A stretch of 47,759 nt of DNA from an uncultured SAR116 cluster alpha proteobacterium (GCA_902539295.1 CACBIM010000014.1:1-47759), one strand, 5' to 3'; numbered from the stretch's first letter, positions 16,901-25,287 are shown. Translations and numbers: made by a program. The notes: generated by a model not told the origin, from the letters alone.

Positions 16901-17112
16901 CCACAAGAAATCGTATTAGACCAATTTTTATGTCTACACTTACTTCGTTATTTGGTCTTGTACCATTAGTGATATTTCCTGGTGCAGGATCAGAATTGTA
17001 TAGAGGGATCGGGGTTGTTGTTTTTGGTGGTTTGGCTCTCTCAACATTTGCAACTTTATTTATTGTTCCACCATTATTATCTGTTTTTTCAAAGAGTATT
17101 CAAAAAAATTGA
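13981..17112 (+). CDS. RND family efflux pump, inner membrane subunit (HAE-1-like)
   Basis: The product is 1043 aa, the usual length for AcrB-type transporters. It has the N-terminal helix IGRPVAVVAIIFLAILFGY, the porter-domain start PDIEKPIYQVRVSWPGAAP, a twelve-helix layout with two large periplasmic loops, and the internal duplication (second half starting near KAFGVILVLLIVSVSGF). In TM4 the proton-relay region reads GMVVDASIVSMENI, so only the first of the two aspartates of AcrB is present. In TM10 the Lys position of AcrB falls in GIVVNNAILLVEQ, an Asn. This is a recognised subgroup pattern. The substrate is unknown. No TolC-like gene is nearby, so a shared outer-membrane channel elsewhere is likely. 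Confidence 0.9.
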   Translation: MNNIIKEAIGRPVAVVAIIFLAILFGYVALQNIPIQMSPDIEKPIYQVRVSWPGAAPADVDREIINRLEQELSSLNGIEELASSSSTGRANITLTYSLEQDMDKALILLLNKLAGVTGLPNDAKTPTIRTSNSDDSPIARLALLVRDGYTIDLESLGKFVESDIVQTLGRTEGVSEVTFNGGGRREMRILIDPQKMTRYSVTLTEVLEALRNSSTLQSVGTVTEGKRSYPVRTELIAYTREKAKDIVIRTDITTDGTVVPLVLSDIADIELKIQKRTSFRRLNGEEAVILNVLREQGTNVVETMSRLRKQIEILNEKLLRDKGLDLRVIFEETTYISSAINLVKQNIWIGGCLAVSILILFLRSLIPTAIIFIAIPVSVIGTFVAIAGLGLSINVISLAGLAFSIGMVVDASIVSMENIYRLRQKGQNAKDAAYNGARQVWAPILGSALTTVIVFIPVVLLKLPVGQLFRDIGIAISVSVIISVIVSVTVIPTLAARFLSGSKDRFSDPLRIPIIDYLSKLFSDMIVAYAKFIVSRKAFGVILVLLIVSVSGFASYKYLPRLDYLPDGNANFVFGRLIVPTGYSMEETLRIAEKMESAAKPLWEGKTKEGGPPEIDRFFFVAFQGGAFAGASAKDASRVSELQMVLMRPVFSEPGARAFVRQASLFGRSVGGSRSIRIDVTGSNLETIEPFVRDLDTLLSQKFPSSKGNQIRIIPSLDAGSPQVLITPNTLALARAGISVREFSSALDVFNDGANVLQIPINGDLIDLVVSGKNAQKLTMETLGNIPIIARSGNIMSLDQLANIEIVSAARQIRRIGGRQAISIRVRPNENIALEDAISIIDNEIINQLRGAASEKNISIFVRGAASELARTWSAMQSNVITAILVIFLLLVILLKSFSMPLIILLVVPVASTGGIAALALLNQFIKQPLDMLTMLGFVILTGIVVNNAILLVEQTILQVKEEGMQIYDAIVEATRNRIRPIFMSTLTSLFGLVPLVIFPGAGSELYRGIGVVVFGGLALSTFATLFIVPPLLSVFSKSIQKN

Positions 17113-17414
17113 TAAATCTTTTTTCTAGAACTTTTGCATTCTATAAAATTTAGAAGCAATTTAAGTTTTTTTTAATTGTAATAATAAAAACTAATTAAAT
17201 ACTACAAATATTTAAAAAGTTAATTTTCCAACAGCTAGTTTTTATCAAAACAAGAAAAAAGTTTATAAACAAACTGAGTGAATATTTATTTTAAATATTG
17301 AATTAAAGTGAACAAATTTAAATAGATATCTCCAAACAATATTATCCATAATATTAATTTAGAAATTATAGTTTAGAAATTTAAATCTAATTTTTAATAA
17401 AGTTAGGAATTTTA
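17113..17414. other. 302-bp gene-free AT-rich stretch
   Basis: Both flanking genes point into this region (RND pump on plus, repeat protein on minus). I see no open frame, tRNA, strong hairpin or repeat in it. It contains A/T runs and scattered stop codons in all frames. A weak terminator could exist but none is convincing. Confidence 0.5.
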
Positions 17415-18590
17415 TCAGCCTGAAACACTTACTCTTCTAATTATAATAGTTCCAGATGGCTTATTGTTAACATTCTCAATAGTCCGCGAAGGTTGGCTAA
17501 CTAAAATTGTTTCAGTTCCAAAGTTATCGACAACACTTAACCTTGCTCTTATTTGACTGCCAACTAAATATTGTCCTAAGTCTAGACTAATACCTTGAAT
17601 ATTTTCCATAACTGACCAACTTCTTCCATCTTTTGAGCTTTCCCATTGAACTGAAAGACTTGCAACGCCGTCTTCATCAGTAATTTGTGAAGTATCAGCC
17701 ATAAGAGTACCATTTTCATTAGCTTCACCAGATATAACAACTTCTCCTTCAACAGGATCATCTAAATTCATTACAATATCAGATGGGCTTGAGATCATAA
17801 CTTCTCTAGTTCCTTGTCCATCAAGATACGCTACAATAGCTCTGTATGCATAATTAACATGCATTTGATCTAATTTTAAGACTTCGCCAGTTGTATCATC
17901 AAATGCCTGCCAATCACTTCCTTGCTTAGACCTTTGCCAGATAACTTGCATTTCACCAATTCCGTCTTCATCTGAAACACTGCTGGTATCAACTATAAGA
18001 GAAGCATCTTCTTTTGCCATACCAACAAGCTGAGGTCCTCCTTTTGGCTTATCATTCACATTTTGAACAGGATTAGATGGAGCGCTAAATAACGTTTCAA
18101 GATTGCCTTGATTGTCTAAAAATGTAATCTGCACTCTTAGTACTTGACCAACATGAGTTTGCCTAGGCGTAAACGATTGCTGTGTAGCTCCGAATATGTC
18201 AATCCACCTACCATCATTAGTTTCTTTTTGCCACTGAACATATATTTTCCCTACTCCATCCGAGTCGGAAATGCCTGATACATCAATTATCAATGGTTCA
18301 TCTTCAATTGCAAGAAATCCATTGGAAGAGGCCTGAGTATCGTCAGAATTGCTACTGGATGTGTTTTGCGCTGTTTGTGTGTTTGTATTATCAGTCTCTG
18401 AAGTATTGTTACTTTGATTACTAGAAGTAGTAGTTGAAGAGGTTGAACTTTGCTGATTTTGTGTATCAGTTGAATTTGAAACATTGTTTACACTACTTTC
18501 AGACTCTGAATTTGAGTTTGGCATTCCACCTGCAAAAAGAATAGCCGGTGATAAAATAAATCCCGATAATATCAACAAACGCCTTAACAT
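17415..18590 (-). CDS. secreted repeat protein with Ser/Thr/Asn/Gln-rich linker and three Ig/cadherin-like repeats
   Basis: About 391 aa from the ATG at 18590; a GTG at 18596 is an alternative, since GGAGG lies 10 bases from the ATG and 4 from the GTG. A signal peptide ends near LFA (about residue 20). It is followed by a linker of roughly 70 residues made almost wholly of Ser, Thr, Asn, Gln and Asp, then three repeats of 90-100 residues. Each repeat carries a DTSxxxDEDGIG-like opening (ISDSDGVG, VSDEDGIG, ITDEDGVA), a central WQ/WE with SKDGRSW, and an LDxQGTxE/S-PS ending followed by NVNDKP-like joints. Such repeats occur in large bacterial surface adhesins and calcium-binding proteins. No secretion or sortase signal is seen at the C-terminus. 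The function is unknown. Confidence 0.8.
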   Translation of the reverse strand: MLRRLLILSGFILSPAILFAGGMPNSNSESESSVNNVSNSTDTQNQQSSTSSTTTSSNQSNNTSETDNTNTQTAQNTSSSNSDDTQASSNGFLAIEDEPLIIDVSGISDSDGVGKIYVQWQKETNDGRWIDIFGATQQSFTPRQTHVGQVLRVQITFLDNQGNLETLFSAPSNPVQNVNDKPKGGPQLVGMAKEDASLIVDTSSVSDEDGIGEMQVIWQRSKQGSDWQAFDDTTGEVLKLDQMHVNYAYRAIVAYLDGQGTREVMISSPSDIVMNLDDPVEGEVVISGEANENGTLMADTSQITDEDGVASLSVQWESSKDGRSWSVMENIQGISLDLGQYLVGSQIRARLSVVDNFGTETILVSQPSRTIENVNNKPSGTIIIRRVSVSG

Positions 18591-18754
18591 AAGCACTCGT
18601 CCTCCAAAAATAACTATTATTTATAACATATTACTTAATTATATGATAGATATATTTAATATTACAGCGAATTAGTCAATATTATTGATATAATTTACTT
18701 AATTATTTAATTTAACAACAAAATTTTGTGCTTACAGTTATTTAAGGGGAAAAG

Positions 18755-19093
18755 TTGAGAAATATTAACGAAATTAGGAGTTCAATCAAAGATTTGATAT
18801 TAAAAGCTGAAAATGAGGAACTTTTAAATATTCAAAACAAACAAAGTATTGACTTAAAAGATGACAAAGCAAAGCCTAAAAATGAACTTTCAGACGAAGT
18901 TTTAAAACAAATAAATCTGGAAGTTACAGAGTTTCAAAAAGCCTTCAAAGAGCACGGTTCTGAAGAATTGATTTCTCAAACTATTAGAGAAACAATTAAA
19001 CCTATACTTAATGAATGGTTAAAAATTAATTTACCCAAAATTGTTAATCAAGTTATTGACGAAAAAATCAACGAGATTAGAGAAAAAAATTAG
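18755..19093 (+). CDS. popZ: short PopZ-like polar organiser protein (DUF2497)
   Basis: The product is 112 aa from a TTG start with AAGGGG 5 bases upstream. The first 18 residues (NINEIRSSIKDLILKAE) match the conserved N-terminal helix of alphaproteobacterial PopZ, which typically reads like SMEEILASIRRII. The last 50 residues (SQTIRETIKPILNEWLKINL then PKIVNQVIDEKINEI) match the C-terminal oligomerisation helices with their LxPxLxxWLxxNLPxxV pattern. PopZ forms a polar scaffold that anchors the chromosome origin and cell-cycle proteins. Here the long acidic, proline-rich linker found in Caulobacter PopZ is almost entirely absent; only about 40 charged residues separate the two ends. Its stop overlaps the stop of the convergent nitroreductase gene. 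Confidence 0.75.
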   Translation: MRNINEIRSSIKDLILKAENEELLNIQNKQSIDLKDDKAKPKNELSDEVLKQINLEVTEFQKAFKEHGSEELISQTIRETIKPILNEWLKINLPKIVNQVIDEKINEIREKN

Positions 19094-19668
19094 AATTTCT
19101 CCCAATATGACACTACTTTTGATAATTCAGGTCTTATCCTTTCCTTTGGTTCATTCTCTTTTTTTCCAATATAGATAAATCCAGAAATTCTATCATCATT
19201 ATTATTTGTTAATTCTTGGGTAATAACTTCATCGTAAGAATACCATTCTGTAATCCACTGGGCAGCATAGCCCAGTGATTGTGCACACAATAGTATGTTT
19301 TGGCATACTGCTGCAGACGAAAGTTGCATTTCCCATATTGGAATTTTGTTATGAGGGACAGGTGAACTGACAACACAAACAACAACACCTGCTCTTAAAA
19401 ATCTTTTCTCTTCGTAAATTACATCATCTTTAGATGCACTGGGATTTAGCTCTTTAAATCTTTTACCGAGAAATAATTTTCCAAAAGTTTCTCGTGATTT
19501 GCCCTTGAAAACAATTATTTTCCAAGGAGATAATGCTCCATGGTCTGGAACTCTTAAACCACTTGAAATAATTATATCCAAATCTTCATTAGTTACATCA
19601 GAAGCCAGCATAGTTTTTGCAGTAACACTTCTTCGTTTTAATAAAAAATTTGAAACACTTTTAGACAT
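19090..19668 (-). CDS. nitroreductase family FMN oxidoreductase
   Basis: This is a 192-aa protein of the YdjA-like nitroreductase group. It has an N-terminal LLKRRSVTAKTMLASDVTNE segment binding FMN phosphate with the RRS motif, RVPDHGALSPWKIIVFKG (about residues 36-53), a central SSAAVCQNILLCAQSLGYAA helix and the C-terminal FIYIGKKENEPKER strand typical of the family. The members reduce nitro compounds, quinones or related acceptors with NAD(P)H, and the physiological substrate is rarely known. It is convergent with the PopZ-like gene, overlapping by four bases, and is transcribed away from glpD on the other side. Confidence 0.85.
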   Translation of the reverse strand: MSKSVSNFLLKRRSVTAKTMLASDVTNEDLDIIISSGLRVPDHGALSPWKIIVFKGKSRETFGKLFLGKRFKELNPSASKDDVIYEEKRFLRAGVVVCVVSSPVPHNKIPIWEMQLSSAAVCQNILLCAQSLGYAAQWITEWYSYDEVITQELTNNNDDRISGFIYIGKKENEPKERIRPELSKVVSYWEKF

Positions 19669-19762
19669 TTTTATACCCTTTTTATCAATTAAATATTTTA
19701 ATTTATAAAAGAAAAACTTATAAATTAAAACATACTCTAATATTTAATAATCTTCTCAAACT

Positions 19763-21265
19763 TTGAAAACAGAATTTGATATCATTATAATCGGCGGTGG
19801 GATAAATGGAGCTGGAATAGCAAGAGATGCATCTGGACGAGGCTATTCGGTTGCACTTATAGAGATGAATGATCTTGCAAGTGGAACATCATCTTGGTCT
19901 ACAAAATTAATACATGGTGGATTAAGATATATGGAACAATTTCAATTTCGATTAGTTAGAGAAGCGCTTTTAGAGAGAGAAAAGCTTTTAGAAATTGCAC
20001 CTTATATTATTAGACCTTTAAAATTCATTTTGCCTCATAGTCCATCTCTCAGACCAACTTGGATTATTCAAATAGGATTAGTAATTTATGACTATATAGC
20101 TAAAAGAAAATACTTAGCCCCTTCAAAAAAAATTAAACTCAATAAAACCAAAATACAAAACCCATTAAAAGAAAAATTTAAGGTAGGTTTTGAATATTCT
20201 GATTGTAAAGTCGAAGATGCAAGGCTTGTTATACTTAATGCATTAGATGCAAAAAATAGGAGTGCAGTAATTCTTACAAATACAAAAGTAATAAAAGCAA
20301 ACAATAAAAATGGAATATGGGAAATAGTTACAAAATCAACTAATAAAAAATCCTCTAAACAAATAAAACTGAAAACTAAGGTATTAGTTAATGCATCTGG
20401 ACCTTGGACCGATAAAACAATCTCAGTAATTGACAAGAAAAGGCACAATCAAAAAAACATAAGGTTAATTAAGGGAAGCCATATTGTCGTTCCAAAATTA
20501 TATAACCATAATAAAGCTTATATTTTTCAACATTATGATGGTAGGGTGATTTTTTCCATACCATTTGAGAAAATCTTTACACTCATTGGTACAACTGACG
20601 AACCTTTTGAGGGAAATTTATGTAATCCTAAAATTTCAGACAAAGAAACTCATTACTTATGTGAAGCAGCGTCTACCTATTTTAAGAAAAATATATCTCC
20701 TAAGGAAATTATATGGACGTATAGCGGAGTGAGATCGCTTTTTGACGATGGAAAATTAGATGCCAAAGACATCACAAGAGACTATACAATCGAGGAAAAA
20801 ATTGTAAACGAACTGCTATATATTTCTGTTTTTGGTGGAAAAATTACAACTTACAGAAAGTTATCTGAAGAAGTATTAAAAATTGTTGATAAAAAATTTA
20901 AAAAAAATACAAAAAGTTGGACTGCGGAAAAATCTTTGCCTGGAGGTGATTTTTCACCGCTAGAATTTAATTCACTTTTAGAAAATTACAAAAAAAGATT
21001 TTCATTTATTGAAACTGGTACAATTGAGAGACTATTTAGTTCTTATGGTACAAATTTGGATAAAATTTTAGGCAATAAGAGTAATATTAAACAATTAGGA
21101 ATAGATTTTGGTAAAGGGTTATATGAATGTGAGGTTGATTACCTTATAAAAAATGAGTGGGCTTTAAATGTATCTGATATTATCTGGAGAAGAAGTAAAT
21201 TAGGTTTAATTTTAAATAAAGCTGAGTTGGAAAGATTAAATAATTACATAATTTCACGAAATTAG
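19763..21265 (+). CDS. glpD: glycerol-3-phosphate dehydrogenase, FAD-dependent
   Basis: The product is a 500-aa flavoprotein oxidising sn-glycerol-3-phosphate to dihydroxyacetone phosphate at the inner membrane and passing electrons to quinone. It begins with a Rossmann motif, FDIIIIGGGINGAGIARDA (from residue 4), followed by LASGTSSWSTKLIHGGLRYM (about 38-57), hallmarks of GlpD. GTTDEPF and YSGVRSLFDD mark the substrate region, and a C-terminal helical domain follows. The only start available is a TTG at 19763: an in-frame stop lies 15 bases upstream, and no Shine-Dalgarno is visible. The last four bases overlap the stop of the convergent EamA gene. There is no glpF, glpK or glpR beside it, so it may serve phospholipid or imported glycerol-phosphate turnover. 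Confidence 0.93.
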   Translation: MKTEFDIIIIGGGINGAGIARDASGRGYSVALIEMNDLASGTSSWSTKLIHGGLRYMEQFQFRLVREALLEREKLLEIAPYIIRPLKFILPHSPSLRPTWIIQIGLVIYDYIAKRKYLAPSKKIKLNKTKIQNPLKEKFKVGFEYSDCKVEDARLVILNALDAKNRSAVILTNTKVIKANNKNGIWEIVTKSTNKKSSKQIKLKTKVLVNASGPWTDKTISVIDKKRHNQKNIRLIKGSHIVVPKLYNHNKAYIFQHYDGRVIFSIPFEKIFTLIGTTDEPFEGNLCNPKISDKETHYLCEAASTYFKKNISPKEIIWTYSGVRSLFDDGKLDAKDITRDYTIEEKIVNELLYISVFGGKITTYRKLSEEVLKIVDKKFKKNTKSWTAEKSLPGGDFSPLEFNSLLENYKKRFSFIETGTIERLFSSYGTNLDKILGNKSNIKQLGIDFGKGLYECEVDYLIKNEWALNVSDIIWRRSKLGLILNKAELERLNNYIISRN

Positions 21266-22173
21266 TTTTTTTTAAATTCAGATATACCTAAACCAATAAG
21301 AATGAAAATTAGAGCAAATATTAATTGTGAAGGTAAATGTTCTTGTAAAATAAACATTCCAAATATCACAGCCCAAATAGGTACTTGATAATTTACTAAA
21401 CTCAAAAATGGTGGGCCCTTTAATCTTATTAATAAAACTAACATTATTGTAGCTAATGCTGTTGGAAATAAACCTAGGTAAATTAATCCAAAAAATGCTA
21501 AATCATAATTAAAAGAAGGTAATCCATCAATGTAAATTGTTATAGGTAGCATTGCTGTCGCAGCAAACAGTAATGAGCAAGATGTGAATGATAATAGATT
21601 TGATGTGGGAGCAAGTTTTGTTATTATTGAACCACATGCGTAACATACGCTTGCTAAAACACAGGCTATTTGTGCAAATATAATTATACTATTAGTAGAA
21701 AAATTTATTGAGCCTGGGCCTATCAAAATTACAACTCCAATAAAACCTATAACAAATCCAATTAATTTAACTTTTGTCATCCTTTGATTTGGAATTAAAT
21801 AATGAGATAATGGAAGCACTACTAAGGGAACAACAGCCATAGAAATACCAGCAAAACTTGATGATACATTTATTTGACCCCAACTTAACAAGGTAAATGG
21901 TATTGCATTTGAAAACAAACCCATCCCTAAGCAATGTAAAAGAATTCTCTTTCCATTTTTATCTGAAACTCTGGGTAACTGGTTACCAGTAAAAATACAC
22001 AATGCAAATAGTAACAAAGCTGCAAAAACTACTCTAAAAGTTGCAATAGTTAGTGGTGTGTAAGAACGTAAAGCTAATTCTACACCCATAAATGATAGGC
22101 CCCAAATAATACCGAGTGCAATTAATAAAAACCAGCTAAAAACAACACTACTATAGGTAGTTGATTTTGGCAT
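21262..22173 (-). CDS. EamA/DMT-family membrane transporter
   Basis: This is a 303-aa protein with ten hydrophobic segments arranged as two EamA halves of five. WGLSFMGVELALRSYTPL near the start (residues 24-41) and VPLVVLPLSHYLIPNQRMT in the first half are typical. The second half carries GLIYLGLFPTALATIM and VNYQVPIWAVIFGMFILQEH. Family members export metabolites such as amino acids or purines, and no substrate can be assigned. It lies four bases after the RND pump gene and is probably the last gene of the adaptor/pump operon, which is an unusual partner for an efflux pump. Confidence 0.85.
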   Translation of the reverse strand: MPKSTTYSSVVFSWFLLIALGIIWGLSFMGVELALRSYTPLTIATFRVVFAALLLFALCIFTGNQLPRVSDKNGKRILLHCLGMGLFSNAIPFTLLSWGQINVSSSFAGISMAVVPLVVLPLSHYLIPNQRMTKVKLIGFVIGFIGVVILIGPGSINFSTNSIIIFAQIACVLASVCYACGSIITKLAPTSNLLSFTSCSLLFAATAMLPITIYIDGLPSFNYDLAFFGLIYLGLFPTALATIMLVLLIRLKGPPFLSLVNYQVPIWAVIFGMFILQEHLPSQLIFALIFILIGLGISEFKKN

Positions 22174-22177
22174 AAAA

Positions 22178-25100
22178 CTAGGTAAATGCGCTTTTTGATT
22201 TGCCAGTAATTTTCTTAATGCTTTTTTTCATAAACAGATGCATTCCATGCCCAAAAACGAGAAGAGCAGGAGTTGCGAGTAGTGTCAAAATTGTTGCAAA
22301 TGTTAGCCCTCCTGCAATAGTACTAGAGAGTTGTGCCCACCATTGAGAGGAGGGAGCGCCTACTAATACTTCTCGATCTGCAAACTTAATTGTGAGTTCA
22401 AAAACCATTGGCAACAATCCAAGAATGGTTGTAATTGCGGTGAGTATTACTGGTCTAAATCTTAACAACCCAGCTCTAAATGCTGCATAAGGTGCTTCAT
22501 ACCCTCTTTTTCTAATTTCATTATAAGTATCAATAAGAACGATATTATTATTAACAACTATGCCTGCTAAAGCAATGATACCTAACCCAGACATGACAAT
22601 ACCAAATGGTCGTCCAGTTATCCATAGTCCAAGTAAGACACCACCAATAGATAGTATTATAGCAGACATTGTAACAAAAGTTTGCCAAAATGAATTAAAC
22701 TGGATCATAAGAATCATAATCATTAGTAACAATGATAATCCAAATGCCTGACCAAGAAATGCTTGGGTTTCAGCTATATCTTCATCTTCTCCGCCAAATT
22801 CAATAGTTATATCATTATCAATTTGCATTTTTTCTATTTCTAATTTTAAATTTTCAATCAATTTTGCAGGTAGTAAACCATCCTTAACATCAGCGTTAAT
22901 AGACATATACCTTTTTCCATCGAGTCTCTGAATCTCTCCATTCTTTGGTTTTGGTTCAAGCTTTGCAAAAATATTCATTGGTATGAATTCACCTTGATCG
23001 GACGGTATTTTTAATTCTTCTAATCTAGCAAGGCTTCTTTGAGATTTTTTAAATCTTAATAAAACTTCAAGTTCATCATCTATGTCGTCAGGCCTATAAT
23101 CTGATAGTTTAACTCCTTTTGTAAGTAATTTAATCATTGTTCCAATTGCTGAAACAGAAACCCCATATTGATTAGCTGCCTCTCTATCAGTTACAACCAT
23201 CCATTCTGTGCCTGGCAATGGCCGGCTATCAGCAACATCGATGAAGCCATCAATGTTGGTCATTTTTTCTAATATTTTTTCAACTATAACTGATATCTTA
23301 TTTAAATCTGAACCAACTACTTCAATATATATAGGTTTGCCGCCACCAGGGCCTTCTTGATCAACAATAACATTTACCTTTGCACCAGGTATGTTTTTAA
23401 CAAGATTTCTCATGTTTTCGATTATCTGATTAGCTGGTTCTCTTTCCTGCCAATCTGAAAAGAATGTCGTAATATTTCCAATACTATCTCGAGGATCATT
23501 ATTTTCTGGATTTTTTGATCGAGCATAAATTATGTCAACGCCCTCAGGGAATTTAAGAGCTTTTTCAGCTGATTTCACAATGTTATCTTTTTCGGTAGAA
23601 GAAAAATCTCCCCTAGAAAGGATTTGAACTTTTGCTTTCTCTGGCTCGATATCTGGAAAGAAGGAAACACCCAAACCTGCCCTTGAATATGTATAAAAAG
23701 AAATCCCAATTATTGAAAAAATAAGTAGCATTATTGTAATAGGACGTTTGATAGAAAATTTTAATATTGATCTGTAAAACTTTGGTGCTGATGGTTTTGT
23801 ATAAAAATTCTTTTTTGGATTTTTGCCGAACAAGCTTCCTATGACTGGTACAAAAATTAAAGCCATTAAAAGTGAAGAAGTTAAGACAAATATCATAGTT
23901 ATGGGTAAATACTTCATAAATTGCCCAACAATTCCAGGCCAAAATAATAATGGTAGAAAAACCATTAAAGTTGTAGCTGTTGATGAAGTTATTGGCCAAA
24001 ACATTCTGGATGCACCATCTTTGTATGCCTGAAATCGATTAATCCCTTTTGAAAGACGTGTATCCGCAAATTCTGTTGTAACAATAACTGCGTCGACAAG
24101 TAAACCTGCCACAAGTATTAAAGAAAACAATACAATTATGTTCAGGGTAATCCCAAGCATATTTAGAATTATAAATCCTAATAAAAAACTTCCTGGGATA
24201 GCAACACCAACAAGCAAAGCGTTTCTAAAACCTAATGTTGCTAAAATCATAACCATTACAATAAGAACAGCTGCTATAACGTTGTTACCAAGCTCACTAA
24301 GAATATTTCTTACATTTTTTGATTCATCATGAAGAATAGATACTTTTATTGCTTGGTTATTAGATTGAATATAATTATTTATTTTAGTTTTTGCGGAATC
24401 AGAGATTTCAATTAGATTTGAACCAACCCTCTTTTTAAGCTCTAGTACTACTGTTCCATCACCATTAACTCGCGAGTAACCCTCAGGGTCCTTAAAAGTT
24501 CTACGAATTGTTGCTATATCACTGAATTTAAGAGATGTATCTTTATCAGCTTTGATGGGCATATTTGATAATTCATCTATTGTTTCAATTACTGCTGGGA
24601 CTTTTAATAAAAAATTTCCTCCACTTTGTTCCATGGAGCCAGCAGTGACAAGTTGGCTATTTGAAGATATAACCCTGATTATATTACTTGGAGACAAACC
24701 ATATGCTTCCATAATTTTTGCATCAATAATAATTTCTATAATTTCTTCACGATCCCCGCCTATATCAACTTCAAGTACACCTGTTAGACTTTCAAGCTCA
24801 TCTTTTAACTCTCTAGCGGATTTAACTAGACTTGAGTAAGATATTGGCCCGGATAAAGCCACGGTAAGAATTGGAAACATGGAAATATTAATTTCAAAAA
24901 TTTTGGGCTCATCAGCTTCATTAGGAAGGTCAGGTTTAGCATCGTCAACTGCTTCCCTAACATCATCTAAAATAAGATCAATATTTTCTCCAGCATCGAA
25001 CTCTAGTGTTACGGAAGAATAACCTTCTGCAGACGCAGATGTCATTTTATCTAAACCAGCGACAGTTCTAAGATGTTTCTCTAAAGGTTTAGCTAATAAT

Positions 25101-25285
25101 TTTTCAGCATCTGTTGGAGTTATTCCCTCATAACCAACGGAAATGTAGGCCATTGGTATATCTATATCAGGTGTAGCCTCTTTTGGCATCTGAACAAATG
25201 ATGAAGATCCAAAAACCACTATTATAATTAATGCTAGTAAAACTGCATAGGGACGAGAAAAAAAAGCATTTATAAAACCATTCAA
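22178..25285 (-). CDS. RND family efflux pump, inner membrane subunit (second system)
   Basis: The product is 1035 aa, an AcrB-like pump with twelve predicted helices and two large periplasmic loops. N-terminal FSRPYAVLLALIIIVVFGS leads into PDIDIPMAYISVGYEGITP. The TM4 proton-relay segment reads GLLVDAVIVTTEFADTRL, keeping one aspartate, and TM10 reads GIVVNNNIVLIDTYNEIRKR. It differs widely from the pump at 13981, so the two are not recent duplicates. The start is 2 bases after the adaptor stop, and the EamA gene follows after 4 bases. The sequence resembles the hydrophobe/amphiphile pumps with substrates hard to predict. Confidence 0.9.
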   Translation of the reverse strand: MNGFINAFFSRPYAVLLALIIIVVFGSSSFVQMPKEATPDIDIPMAYISVGYEGITPTDAEKLLAKPLEKHLRTVAGLDKMTSASAEGYSSVTLEFDAGENIDLILDDVREAVDDAKPDLPNEADEPKIFEINISMFPILTVALSGPISYSSLVKSARELKDELESLTGVLEVDIGGDREEIIEIIIDAKIMEAYGLSPSNIIRVISSNSQLVTAGSMEQSGGNFLLKVPAVIETIDELSNMPIKADKDTSLKFSDIATIRRTFKDPEGYSRVNGDGTVVLELKKRVGSNLIEISDSAKTKINNYIQSNNQAIKVSILHDESKNVRNILSELGNNVIAAVLIVMVMILATLGFRNALLVGVAIPGSFLLGFIILNMLGITLNIIVLFSLILVAGLLVDAVIVTTEFADTRLSKGINRFQAYKDGASRMFWPITSSTATTLMVFLPLLFWPGIVGQFMKYLPITMIFVLTSSLLMALIFVPVIGSLFGKNPKKNFYTKPSAPKFYRSILKFSIKRPITIMLLIFSIIGISFYTYSRAGLGVSFFPDIEPEKAKVQILSRGDFSSTEKDNIVKSAEKALKFPEGVDIIYARSKNPENNDPRDSIGNITTFFSDWQEREPANQIIENMRNLVKNIPGAKVNVIVDQEGPGGGKPIYIEVVGSDLNKISVIVEKILEKMTNIDGFIDVADSRPLPGTEWMVVTDREAANQYGVSVSAIGTMIKLLTKGVKLSDYRPDDIDDELEVLLRFKKSQRSLARLEELKIPSDQGEFIPMNIFAKLEPKPKNGEIQRLDGKRYMSINADVKDGLLPAKLIENLKLEIEKMQIDNDITIEFGGEDEDIAETQAFLGQAFGLSLLLMIMILMIQFNSFWQTFVTMSAIILSIGGVLLGLWITGRPFGIVMSGLGIIALAGIVVNNNIVLIDTYNEIRKRGYEAPYAAFRAGLLRFRPVILTAITTILGLLPMVFELTIKFADREVLVGAPSSQWWAQLSSTIAGGLTFATILTLLATPALLVFGHGMHLFMKKSIKKITGKSKSAFT

Positions 25286-25287
25286 TT

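Noticed and set aside
23613-23999. 128-aa frame on the same strand inside the second RND pump gene
   Set aside because: An out-of-frame shadow rich in Phe, Asn and Tyr, as expected from AT-rich coding sequence; the pump frame is continuous across it.
13981-25285. The two RND pumps as a recent duplication
   Set aside because: They differ throughout in sequence, in adaptor architecture and in neighbouring genes; only general family motifs are shared.
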